NCBI GenBank assembly: GCA_943736015.1
Contig: OX031059.1
Location: 19,902,001 to 19,966,000, forward strand
Origin: Tridacna crocea
Lineage: Eukaryota > Mollusca > Bivalvia > Cardiida > Cardiidae
Length of the DNA stretch: 64,000 bases
Reading direction: 5' to 3'
Positions 1-11,200 of this stretch are shown here, piece after piece. The position numbers were made by a program, and so were the translations under genes. Under the pieces are notes generated by a model, which was not told the DNA's origin, did not search any database, and saw only the letters and a program-made list of their open reading frames with translations. Positions within the stretch are counted from its first letter, which is position 1. Each line of letters begins with the position of its first letter.

Positions 1-90
1 ATGCTTTGTTTCTACGAGATCATTTTAGAGGATGGCATTATACTTGCTGCCTCTTATATTAGTAATCATTTGGTACATTTTTAGGTGTAT

Positions 91-217
91 GGTCAGGTGG
101 CTGGGGGCTTGGAAACTTGTTCATGGCTGTGGTGAATCATGTCATCTGGAGGTGGCGACATGACTCACCACAGCCGTGAACAAGTTTCCAAGTCCCCTGC
201 CATCCTGCCACCTGACT
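91..217. repeat. Hairpin-forming inverted repeat
   Basis: GTCAGGTGGC at 91 pairs with GCCACCTGAC ending at 217. Arms of about 50-60 nt share CTTGGAAACTTGTTCA and GGCTGTGGTGA. Probably a MITE; no other copy seen here. Confidence 0.75.
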
Positions 218-959
218 GCACAACAAATGTATTATGCTGCAAAGCTTTACCGTTCCAATGTGTGTTTAGCATACCTGTTTTTCGTGTAAAACATTGAGTA
301 CCTTGACAAAGTAGAATTTCCCTTCTGAGTACCCCCCAAAAAAATTTCAATGAAAAATGATGTCTTTGGGAACAGAAACCTTGGTAAAACATGATAAAAC
401 ATGCAGATTGGCGCAAAATTTTGTTGTTAATCTTGGTCAAAGCTGCCAACTTGGATATTGTATTAAAAATTAGTCATGTATACAGGACTCACGAAGGCGA
501 AACTACTTTTACATTGGTTTTGCCAGTGTACATGATAAAAATGTTCAGGGCATATTATCCCATCAGATCATGAGAAATTTCTTTGCAATATAATAATAGT
601 AGCCCATCAGAACTTTAGATAAGTGATTGAGACTACTCGTTGTCCATCAGTGAATAACTTCAAATCTTTTGTTCAAAGAAATCTTTTGGCCAATAAGGCA
701 GATACTGACTGTGTAGCTGTTATTGGATGGGAGGGAGAAAAGAAAAATGGAGTTATCTTACCAAAGATGGCCTCAAAGCTAAAATGGGGAAATCAGGAGT
801 CAGATCAAAGTGGTTGATCTGTTTCTTGGGGACTACAAAGAACACAGTTACAGTATGAACTGAAATTTTGCACAACAATTCTTTTTTTTTCCATTCATCC
901 AATCAAGGGAAATAGGACCACTAATGTCTTTTTGTTTTATTTTTCCTTATGAATTTCAG

Positions 960-1043
960 AAATATGTGATGGAGAATGGAGAGCCAGTGGCAGTGTCAGG
1001 GGAACAGGAACATTATGAAGCAATGTTGAACTACTATGTATAG
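960..1043 (+). CDS. Terminal-exon-like piece of an unknown gene
   Basis: A clean acceptor (ttccttatgaatttcag) precedes 27 open codons and TAG: KYVMENGEPVAVSGEQEHYE, then AMLNYYV. The composition looks like protein rather than repeat. I cannot name it and did not find its upstream exon (none in the first 950 bases fits convincingly). It could be the 3' end of a plus-strand gene entering from the left, or chance. Confidence 0.35.
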   Translation, partial: KYVMENGEPVAVSGEQEHYEAMLNYYV

Positions 1044-1121
1044 ACTCTGAACCGATTTGATAAGAATTTCCTGTTTGGGACCAATTTTATTTTTGTGACA
1101 GAGGACCAGATTTCATCTCTA

Positions 1122-1352
1122 TTAATCCTTTACCACACAGCAGAATTTTAGACTTATCCAAATCAAAAGCATTTGTAGGTGATAGTTTCACAGTGGCTCA
1201 AATGATGCATTTTTTTCTTTTGATAGAGTCGAAAACTTTTGTCGTAAAAGGAGAAAATGCTTGTTATCAGCATTTTCTTCTTTTCCACAAAGTTTTCAAA
1301 AGGCCTCTTCCTCAGGGTCATTAAAGTCGTCATTGTGTAGTAAAGGGTCAAG
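1122..1352 (-). mobile_element. TTAA-palindrome element
   Basis: Near full length; the palindrome is worn (ATGCTTGTTATCAGCAT) and the right TTAA has become TCAA. Confidence 0.75.
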
Positions 1353-1456
1353 TTGTTTATACCTCTATGGAATATATTAAGTAGCAGACAATAAAACTAA
1401 GAAAAAACAGAATAATGAAGTAGAGAATGACAGTTTGATAAAAATAGAGTCTGCTT

Positions 1457-1656
1457 TTAACCCTTTGCCACGCAATGCATACTTTTGACAACCCTGAGAA
1501 AGAAGCCTCTTGAAAACAATTTGGAAAAAGAAGAAAATGCTGGTAACCAGCATTTTCTCCTTTTCCCACAATGTTATCTCTCATCTTCGATACACATTTC
1601 AAATTTTTAGTCACTTTCAATAATTTTGACCAGTACAAATGGCGTCAAGGAGAATT
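1457..1656 (+). mobile_element. TTAA-palindrome element, 3' end worn
   Basis: Left end TTAACCCTTTGCCAC is intact, palindrome nearly perfect; the right third drifts away after CACTTTCAATAATTTTGACC. Confidence 0.75.
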
Positions 1657-2009
1657 CTTGTATGCAAACAGATAGTTCCAAACCTTTCTTGATACAATGT
1701 TGCAACAGAAAAAAATTTTTTTTTGGAATTAAGTCAGTTTACCAAAAACATGGATGTATGAATGATCCTATTCAACTCCCATTGAAATGTTATACTTGAA
1801 GAAGTAATTTAGATTCATTACTTGTATAAGTGTTGTGCAAATTGTATTTCTAGGTTATAAAAAGTATAAGTAGGTTGGCACTTTTTGTCTAATTCCTGTG
1901 TATCCCAGTCTGAATTGCTACCGGTATTTATTTTCTTTTTTATAGAGCCTTTGAAAACACATTACTGGTATTGTATTATGAAAGTTTGTAGGGAGGTGAA
2001 AAATCGGGC

Positions 2010-2221
2010 TTAACTCTTTACCAATCCCTGGTTTTACGACCCTGATATAAAAGCCTTTTGAAAACATTGTTGGAAAAGGAGAAAATGCTGGTAACCAGCA
2101 TTTTCTCCTTTTCCCACAATGTTGTCTACCCTTCTGGAAACAAATTTCAATTTTTTAGTTTTGTTTTGTCGTTTGCAAGTGCTTTCAATTTGCGTAAAAT
2201 TTTGTCGTTAGTTAGGGTTAA
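2010..2221 (+). mobile_element. TTAA-palindrome element
   Basis: Both TTAA ends present and palindrome intact; short internal losses in the GTCGTTTGCAAGTGC flank. Confidence 0.85.
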
Positions 2222-3125
2222 CAGGGTTTGTGGTGTATCATAATGAAATATAGAGTTAAAATTATAGACATTAGTGTTCATGACATGTCATGAAAGGAAG
2301 AGGAAAACACGTTACACTGTCCTTTCACAGAACAGTTGGGTAGAAAATGCATGATGTTTAAATCAAATTATTATAGGTTTGATTAATTTAATGCCCACTG
2401 AAATATACATCATAACAAATGTAAAAACAAAAATATCAAGTAACAATAACTAATATAATAAAATAACAATAAGCAATCGTTTAACAAGAAAATGAAAATA
2501 ACCGGACATGTTTTCGTTCAGCGCATAGGACAGTATGCTATATGCCTTGCATGATCAAGTAAAATGTTAATTGATCTGGTCTTGATCTACAGTCATTGTC
2601 AGATTGAAATCATTGTTTCTGTGGTGTCTTACGGTATATACGGTATATGATATGTATCAAATAATGATTAGGTGTGATTTTTTTATGATTTCCGAAGGAG
2701 AGGTGGGAGTCTCTTTTTATACAGACATATTCCATCACTACTTAACAATATTGCAAGTCAGTTGTCAAAGTAAAAAATCTGGCAAAGGAAGACTTAATGA
2801 GAACCAAACTACACATATAAATGTGTCAGCCGATAACTATAATAATTATGACTATTGAATACATTTGTAGATTTACCTCGAACTTACTGACGACTAATCT
2901 AGAGGACTAAATTTATTTTTTAGCCTAGATTAACCTTGGTTATGGAGACTATACATGTACTTAATTGTGACGTATTGTACGAAAAGGGACAATCTGGGAT
3001 AACCGTACATCAATTAGATGAAAACATATCAAAGATAGTGCCGGTCAATTCAAGCTAATACTTCAAAAATGATTGTATAGTAAGGTAGAATGACCCGACA
3101 TTTTTCATACAGAAAATATTATAAA

Positions 3126-3194
3126 AGCGAAAAGTGTCGACCCTGTTCAGCCTGTGCAATCCGCGCAGTCTGACCAGGGTCGACACTTTTCGCT
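3126..3194. repeat. GC-palindrome hairpin (CAGCCTG type)
   Basis: AGCGAAAAGTGTCGACCCTG and its exact inverse flank a CAGCCTGTGCAATCCGCGCA core. Confidence 0.75.
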
Positions 3195-3269
3195 GTTTTC
3201 CAGTTGGTCCCTTTTTGCACTATTAGTCACATTCATTGTTGTCAATAAAAGTTTATAACAGACTTTTAT

Positions 3270-3486
3270 TTAACCCATTACCACACAATCCCTACTTTTG
3301 AAGCCCCTTAGAAAGAAGCCTTTTGAAAACACGGTAGGAAAAGGAGAACCAGCATTTTCTCCTTTTCCCACAGTGTTTTCTACCCTTCCCAGAACAAATT
3401 TCAATTTTTCATTCACCTTTATTTTGTCGTCTGCAAATGCTTTCAATTGAACCAGTCTAAAAATTTGTCATTTGGTAAAGAGTTAA
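3270..3486 (+). mobile_element. TTAA-palindrome element with shortened palindrome
   Basis: Intact ends. The palindrome's inner left arm is deleted, leaving GGAGAACCAGC at the centre. Confidence 0.85.
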
Positions 3487-3492
3487 AACAAC

Positions 3493-3993
3493 TAAGCCAT
3501 GCTATGTGGAAAGGGGGGTTAATGCATCTCTGTGGTGCATTGTAGCAAGCAACTTTGCCCATAATTATGAATCTGTGAACTTAACTTTCTCTTATACACG
3601 GCTGAGTGCAAGGGTAGAATGGTCTAATGACATGCTGAAAATTTACCAGAAGCAGAAGGTTTCAATGCAGGTCAGCTAGCATGAACTGCGCAGGCTGACA
3701 TGATTTGATACTTTTTGTAGATTCATTAAACAAATTTTTCACACAGCATAGCTCATTTCCATGTTACTGTTAAGAATTAAATCTAACTATATAATTAGAA
3801 GCCATGCATTGTGAACGGGGGGTGGGGGGGGGGGGCTTAATGCATCTGAAAAAAGTATTGACCCAGGTCAGCCTGCACAGTCCGTGCAGTCTGATCTGAT
3901 CCAACACTTTAAGCCATTGGTCAAATTTTTGTACGTTTAGTAACATGCATCACAGAGATCCATTAAGCCCCCTTTTACCAGAGCATGGCGTAA
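3493..3993. mobile_element. Composite element ending in 'gccatgct..ggggg.ttaatg' inverted repeats
   Basis: GCCATGCTATGTGGAAAGGG near the left end and its near inverse (CCCCTTTTACCAGAGCATGGC) near the right. It contains a second nested start (about 3800) and a CAGCCTGCACAGTCCGTGCA hairpin. Fragments of the same family lie near 5605-5830, 22690-22820, 29140-29345 and 34080-34183. Confidence 0.6.
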
Positions 3994-4142
3994 TAATTAT
4001 ACACCACGGAACTATTTTATTCATGAAAAAAAAAACCTGCAAGAAAAAGGGTTTATAGTAGCATGCACAGATTTGTTGTAAGTGAATAACAAATGTATCT
4101 GAATCGTTGTATAACATTTCATTCGTGATTAAATAGCTAACC

Positions 4143-4430
4143 TTGAACAGGTTGCAAGGTGCGTAAAGTGTGATCTCAGATCAGTCTGCGCAATCCACGC
4201 AGGCTAATCTCAGACAGCAAAAGTGCGACTACATTAGATTTTGTGCTACAGTAGATTTATGCAAAACAGAAAACTACATAAAAACGGAAAGTGTCGTTTC
4301 AGATTATCCTGCCTGGACGGTGCAGGCTTATCCGAAGCGAACTTTATGCAAATGTTCAAATGTCCTTTTTCGCATGTTTCAAGCCAATTATTAGAAGATG
4401 AGACAAAAATGGGATTTCTCTTTGCAAATA
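4143..4430. mobile_element. GC-palindrome MITE (CTGCGCAGGCTAATC family), copy 1
   Basis: Two inverted halves around CAATCCACGCAGGCTAATCT and GCCTGGACGGTGCAGGC, separated by a spacer with 'acagaaaactacataaaaac'. Confidence 0.6.
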
Positions 4431-4522
4431 TAAAGGACGCAGAGGACAAATGAGAAAATGCTTGATACTAGCATTTCCATCACTTCCAGCAATATTTTCA
4501 CAAGCATTTTCCCAATGGTTGT

Positions 4523-4750
4523 TTAACTCATTATCGAACGACAAAATCCTAGGTGTGTCCAAATTGAAAGCATTTGCACACGACAAAATAAAAGTGACTG
4601 AAAATTTGAAATTTGTTTTTGAAGGGTAGAAAACATGGTGGGGAAAGGAGAAAATGCTGGTTACCAGCATTTTTTCCTTTTCCCATAATGTTTTCTAAAG
4701 GTTTCTTTCTCAGGGTCGTCAAAAGTAGGGATTGTGTGGTGATGGGTTAA
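4523..4750 (-). mobile_element. TTAA-palindrome element
   Basis: Full length, both TTAA ends, 95 bp beyond the transporter stop codon. Confidence 0.88.
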
Positions 4751-4844
4751 ACAAATAACAGCTTGATGAACAATGAAAACTGTCTTGTGTGCTTAGTTAT
4801 GAGTGAGTTTTAGCCATTTTTTGAATCAATGAAATCTTTTAATC

Positions 4845-5288
4845 CTAACCCCGTATGTACACGTTTACATCCTTGCGATCTACATCTACAAATGATTGAT
4901 TGTCATTTCCGAAATCTTTTTGTGAAGCAATGTCTGTGTTTACTGTCCCCGCTTCTGGTACAACAATAATGATAGCTGGCACACTGACACCAGAGGAATG
5001 GGCAAGATTCACAGCCAAATGTTTTGAGATATTTGTATCACCCTTCTCGAAATCTGATACACTTTTATGGTGATATTTCAACCAATCAACTAGAGCGCTA
5101 TTTTCAATAATAATACTTGTACCATTTCTAGTTAAGGTAGAGACGGTTTGTTTCGTGTCCATTGACTCCTCCTCGGAGCTTGAACTTGAGGCATTGTCAC
5201 AATGAACCGGGCCGAGAATGCTGCTAGTTTTCCATTTACTGCTTCTTTTCAATTTTCGGATCGAGGCCTTTCCGTTCACTTTTCTTTC
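4845..5288 (-). CDS. MFSD1-like gene, last exon (cytosolic C-terminal tail)
   Basis: Acceptor tcaatctgtttcag, then 147 codons and TAG. It begins with a very basic stretch (ERKVNGKASIRKLKRSSK), as expected right after a final helix on the cytosolic side. A Ser/Glu cluster (SSSSSEEES) and otherwise unstructured, acidic sequence follow. There is no transmembrane segment. I do not recognise a domain in the tail. No convincing polyadenylation signal was found just downstream. Confidence 0.82.
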   Translation of the reverse strand, partial: ERKVNGKASIRKLKRSSKWKTSSILGPVHCDNASSSSSEEESMDTKQTVSTLTRNGTSIIIENSALVDWLKYHHKSVSDFEKGDTNISKHLAVNLAHSSGVSVPAIIIVVPEAGTVNTDIASQKDFGNDNQSFVDVDRKDVNVYIRG

Positions 5289-8200
5289 CTGAAACAGATT
5301 GAAATTCGTATTTAAACTACAAAGGCAAACATGGAATATGCCAAGTCCTCACGTGAAATGGGGCATTCGGACATTTGCGTAAACAGTCAGCGCAGGCTAA
5401 TCCAAAACAACACTTTCCATTTCTTATGTCCTTTCTGTTTTGAACGAGTCTATTATAGCACAAACTGTAATGTAGTCACAAATTATCGTCTCGGATCAGC
5501 CTGCGTGGACAGCGCAGGCTGATCCGAGGCGACACTTCAGGCCAAATTCCCCTTTCTGTGTGTTGCAAACCACAACATTATATAATGATACATGTATTTT
5601 TAGCCAAGCCTTTAGAAAAGGGGACTTAATGCATGTGCAAAACGTACCGAGCCAGGTCAGCCTACGCAGTTACCGCAGGCTGACCTGGGCCGAGATAATT
5701 TGCTTTTGGTCTATTTTTCTGTATGCCAAAGGACCAGTGTACCTCATTGTTTGGTCGGTTGTTAGAGAAAATGGATTTATGGATCCTCAGTTGCAATGCT
5801 GATCTGCTTAGTATCATGTCTACTAATATGCATAAATCTTATGCCAGAGTATAGCTTACTTTTTTATCATTAGCTACTGGGAATATAATAAAATGTGGTG
5901 ATAACGAGATAATTACTTCGAAACTACGAGATGAATAACTTACGTAAAAAAGTGAGTAAAAATTACTACATGGCAATATCTGGAGGAAACTTTGTACTAG
6001 TGTGATATTTCATGTGGCTCTTTACAACTGTTTACAGCTACTGTCATAAGTTACAACTGTTTACAGCTACTGTCATAAGTTACAACTGTTTACAGCTATC
6101 TTCATAAGTTACAACTGTTTACAGCTACTGCCATTAGTTTCAACTGTTTACAGCTACTGTCAAAAGTTACAATTGTTTACAGCTACTGTCACAAGCTTTT
6201 CTGCTTTTCTGGCAGATAGCATTACTCTCATTCGTTTCTCAGGATTTGATTCTGTTTTTCAATGAATCTGATGGGAAAAGAATAAAACAAAATAGACGGG
6301 CGAAGAAGTAAATTCTAGGAAACATCTTCTTTCTCTTATTTTTTACAATATTTTCTACACCTTCGGGGAATCTTCCCTTATTTGAAATGTTGCCAGCAAA
6401 TATTTTAAAGGGTAAGTTAAAACCTATCGTCTAGTAAGTAGATCTAGTGAAGCAGGAGAAAAATCGGCATTGAAACTTACTGTTCTTCCACATGTCAAGT
6501 TAAGTATCAGTCCAGTAGTCGCACACACAGTGGCATGTCCAAATAATACCAGGAAAACATATTTCCAGCCATCCAGGCTCACCACACCCATACTTCCTCT
6601 GTTGACAAAATGTAAACTTGTATTTGTTATAGATTCTAAAATACGTTTTGTTATTATTCCAGTCATATCGCTCCACCAGTGCGCCTATTTCTGGATTTCT
6701 GGAGTTTCTTATATCACTTATCTCATTTAACATTACATTAGCCCAAGATCTTAATTGGTTCACAACATAAATTCACAGACACAATGTTCAGCGGTGAAAT
6801 TGCAGTGAATCATATTGCAATGAATTTTGGCTGAATTGAAAAACGACCAATGCTTGGATTTCAAGCCCTGTGTGTTACATGCTGAACTATCGGGCATTTT
6901 AAGTTATTTCCATTTATGTTTATGAATATATGAACAATAATAAAGGCTACAAGAGCACATCATACAAACGTGTCTCACCTACCAAGATAACCATATCAGC
7001 AACGTCAACACCTCAGTAGTATAGGGAACTCTTTGGACCCAAACATAGATGACGTATTTACTACGTAATTGGCGACCATATTTTTTTCACTTTTTGTAAC
7101 TCATAGCCGTAAAAGGATTAATTGCTTCTAGTAAAGGGCGGCAATCTAAGATGACTTGGTTACAAGCATCCGTTTTTATAGGTTTTAGCTGTCCTAGTTA
7201 CTTACCTAGGTTTTTTAGGAAAAAGTCGGTCGCCTTCGCTTAGGAAAAAATAGTGGCACTTTACGGAACTGACTCACATATTTGATCTAGGATAGGGCAG
7301 CGGACATTGAGAGCTATGTACTTAATCTTGGGGAAGTTACATCAAAATGTTTTATGTTTAAGATGTTAAAAAGATATTCCTAATTAATCGTGTCATGTAA
7401 AACTAAACTTACTTTGACGAATTTATCATAACTTGGCCAATTGCAAGGCTTGTTAAACCGACCGTTAAATCCAGTAAACAAGAAGCTATTCCATTGGCTG
7501 AACCAACTAAACGATGGGGAACAATATGGGGTATGGAAGACCAAAGACTCACCTGAAAAGTAAAGTAATAACCCTATAGCTGCCAATCCGACTCACTGCT
7601 TTTTTGAAAGACTGTTTAGATAAAGATCACCCTGTGCAAAACATGGGTTCAGACCCTAGATCTGCACTATCGGCAAACAGTAACCTGTTGTCTGTTCCTG
7701 ATTTACTTCAAATGGCAAATGGCAACAAACAACCATTCAAGATAATTCTAAGCGCCTAATGGATTAAAAGTGATGACATTAACCCTTGTCCTGCAGAGTG
7801 AATTAAATGAAATTTTTCAGGCCGATAGTAAAAACCCAAATGATGACACCTGAAATGTATTTTTTTTTTTTGGGGGGGGGGGGAACTTTCTCCTTATTGG
7901 ATAGTGTAGATCCAAGATCAGATTGCACGATCTGTACAGTCTGATCTTGATCTACACTGTCCGAAACGGGTCAGTGAGGCGCACCCTAAGGGGTAAAGCT
8001 GGCCTGAAGTTTTAATCCAAAATTAATCTGTACCTCAATGTGAACCAGATATCTTGGAATGTAAACAAAAGATAGTATATGGTATGTCTGCTATGGCGTG
8101 ACAAACGTTGCAATATTCGATGTCAAAATATTCATTCCAAAACGGAAAAAAATTGTTCGATAAAAAAAATATTTGTTCCCAAAACTAAAATTATCGAATA

Positions 8201-11200
8201 AATAATTTTTTTCGCACACATATTTTTTGTTTTGTAGCAAATATATAGGATTATTGAACCAATATTTTTTTTTTCGAATCATTATTTTTTTTTCGAATGA
8301 AAATATTGGTATCGAATATTGCAACGTTTGTCATGACACAAATGTTGCAATAAAAAAAAATTCATTCGATACTGGTTAAAGACCATTTTGCAACAGTGCA
8401 TTTGATTGGACAACAGTTTCAAGGGATTTCCAACATGGCGATGCTTTATCAGGACGGCGCAAGTTCGGGAAAAACTCTTGCCAGTTAGCTTGATTGCCGG
8501 TAAGTTGAATTTTAAAGGAAATGGGCAACTTGACTTTCTGTATTTGTTTGTACACATACACTTGAACGTTGACCACGATGTTTCCAAGTTAAAAGTAGAG
8601 AGAATGGACCGAGTGACCTCCTTATGATTAGGGCTCGTCGAGAACACCGGACTGCACCGAAAGTTAATTCAAAGTACCAGAATGCACAATTGTCTCTGAA
8701 ATAAAGTATAATTGTGCGAAAGAAATGTGAATTTTATCTCCAATGTAAGGCGAGTGGATACAGTTTTCTCGTTTTCTGTCTGTCTGAACAGATTACTTCT
8801 CTGACTTGGTGCAGTGTCTTGGCAAAAGGGGGCTAAACGTCTGTCAGTAGGGGAATGATTTGTGGATTGTCACAAGGGCTTGCCAATATGGGCATATAGG
8901 CAACGACCCTGAAGACTGCTAGTTTCGTTTCTAGGAATAGTACAGATTGAAATCCATCCTAATCAAGTTACACCCGTTTCTTGAATACATTACTAAACAA
9001 TCAGGGTTTTTACAGCCCTGAGAAACAGGCCTCAGAGAACGTTGTGGGAAAAGGGGAAAATGCTAGTTACCAACATTTTCTCCTCTTCCCACAGTGTTTT
9101 TTGCCCTTCTATACATAAATTTCGATTTTTAAGTCACAGCACTTTTGTCATCTGCAAAAGCTTTCAATTTTGATTATGATAAGTTTAAAATTCTGTCATT
9201 TGGGAAAGGGTTAACACGCTCCATATGTCACATGGGACAGCGGTTTAACATCTCTTCAGAAAGACTGTAAGTAATTCGAGATGGTCAGTCTGAAATTTTG
9301 AAATTTGATAGAGAGTTAGCCATAGGCGGATCCAGAGGGGGGGACCGGGGGTCCGGACCCCCCCTGGAATTTTGGCAAAAATGTGGTTATCGGATTCGTG
9401 AAATGGTACTGGTTTGATATTGCACAGCATTTATGTAAAATACAGTCATAAATTTAAAAGTAAAATGCTCTAAATGTGGAGACCTCCTCATGGTTAGAAC
9501 TGGAAACTTTGACTTTTCTTGTAAACGGCTTACATCCACTGAAATCCGGAAACCAAAGTATCATATAATAAGACCAGTGCGTTTTCGGTGAGACTCCCCT
9601 TGAGAAAGATATCTGGATCCGCCCATGTTAGCTCTTTACCGAACGACAAAATTCTGGATGGGTCAAAATTGAAAACACTTGCACAAAAAAAAGAATGTGT
9701 TATTCAGATATAGATATTTTGGTAAAGATAAAAATCACAGGGGAAAAAAGAGAAAATACTGGTTATCAGTATTTTCTCGCGTTCTCCTTTTTTTTTTTAC
9801 AATGTTTTCAAAAGCTGTCTTTCATAGGGTTGATAAAAGTCAGGATTCTGTGGTAACTAAAGAGTTCGATTTAAACTCCATTTTCACGAAGGCTGAGCAT
9901 AACTTTGGGTTATTGTTATTTTTCAGAACATGGTGTTTGCACATTAGCTTCTTTTCCAACTTTTTGCAGTCCCATGATAGTGCTTGGCCATACCTAAATG
10001 TTAATAACATGTGTGGCGAAAGCTGAAATAACAGATTATGATGAACAAATATTCAGTGGGTATGTATTTGCACAATATCAGAATAAATTCTAGATTACCA
10101 TGCAGGCCGTTTAGGGTTGCCCAAAAGTACATCAAAAGACAACACTCCCCTAGATCTATTTACCAGAAAACAATATTTTTCCTTAACTCTCAACCACACA
10201 ACCAAATTTTAGATATACACGCATCTAACTTTTTAAAGCATTTGCAGAGTAAAACATGAAATTGAATATATAGCTCAAATTACAAAGTTTGTCTCAGAAA
10301 GGGTAGAAAACAATGATGGAATAGTAGAGAATGTCTGTAACCAGCATTTCCCTTTTAACCATGTTTTAAAAATCCTCCATTCACTTTAGGGATTATGTGT
10401 GGTAAAGGGCTAATTTTTATTGATCAAAGTTGTCAAAGGCAATGAAGCTGTGGTTCAGACTTGGAAATTTGTCTAAAAATGTTAAAAAACATTGTGTGGA
10501 AAAGGAGGAACTTTGGTTATTGGTATTTTCTCCCTTTTCTATGTTTTTAAAAGCCTTCTTACTGAGGATGGTTGAAAAAAACAAAGCTGATGGATTTGAA
10601 CAGAAAAGAAAGGACTTTACATCGCACTTTGTAATGTCAAAATTCTGGGTGTCATTGCAACGAAATTGAAAAATATTGAAAATCTTTGAAAATCCTCTAG
10701 TCAGAAGCCATAACCTGAGGGGACTGTGCTCGCTGATCTGGGTCAATATTGTTTGCAGATGCCTCAACTCTTTACTAAAGGACAAAAGGACAGGCCCAGA
10801 TAGCTCCACATCTGCTATCCAGCAACCATTTGGCAGGGGATGGTCATGTCAACATTGCTCTTTTTAAAACATTGTGGGAAAAGGAGAAAATGCAGATGAT
10901 CAGCATTTTTGGCTTTTCCCATGATATTTTCTACTCTATCAAAGAGAAATCCATCAATTGAGCCACATTTAGGTTATTTGCATGAATTATTTATGCATAT
11001 TTCTATAGTTTCAGAAGCTGAAACTGAATGACCTCAGATTCCATATTGTGAAGAAAGAAATGGATATGCAAGGGAAATGTTTGAAGATTTCTTCTTAAGT
11101 CTGACTAAGCTGATTACTTTCAATATATGGAAGAAAGAAGAGGACCATTGAGGAGACTGGTTTCATTGCTGGAAATCCTATTCATAACTCCAGGGTAGAG

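Noticed and set aside
4356..4670. Recurrent open frames reading MLVTSIFSF(S/P)HN or GNQHFLLFPQCF across the window
   Set aside because: They are translations of the palindromic TTAA element in its different frames; identical peptides recur at dozens of sites on both strands.
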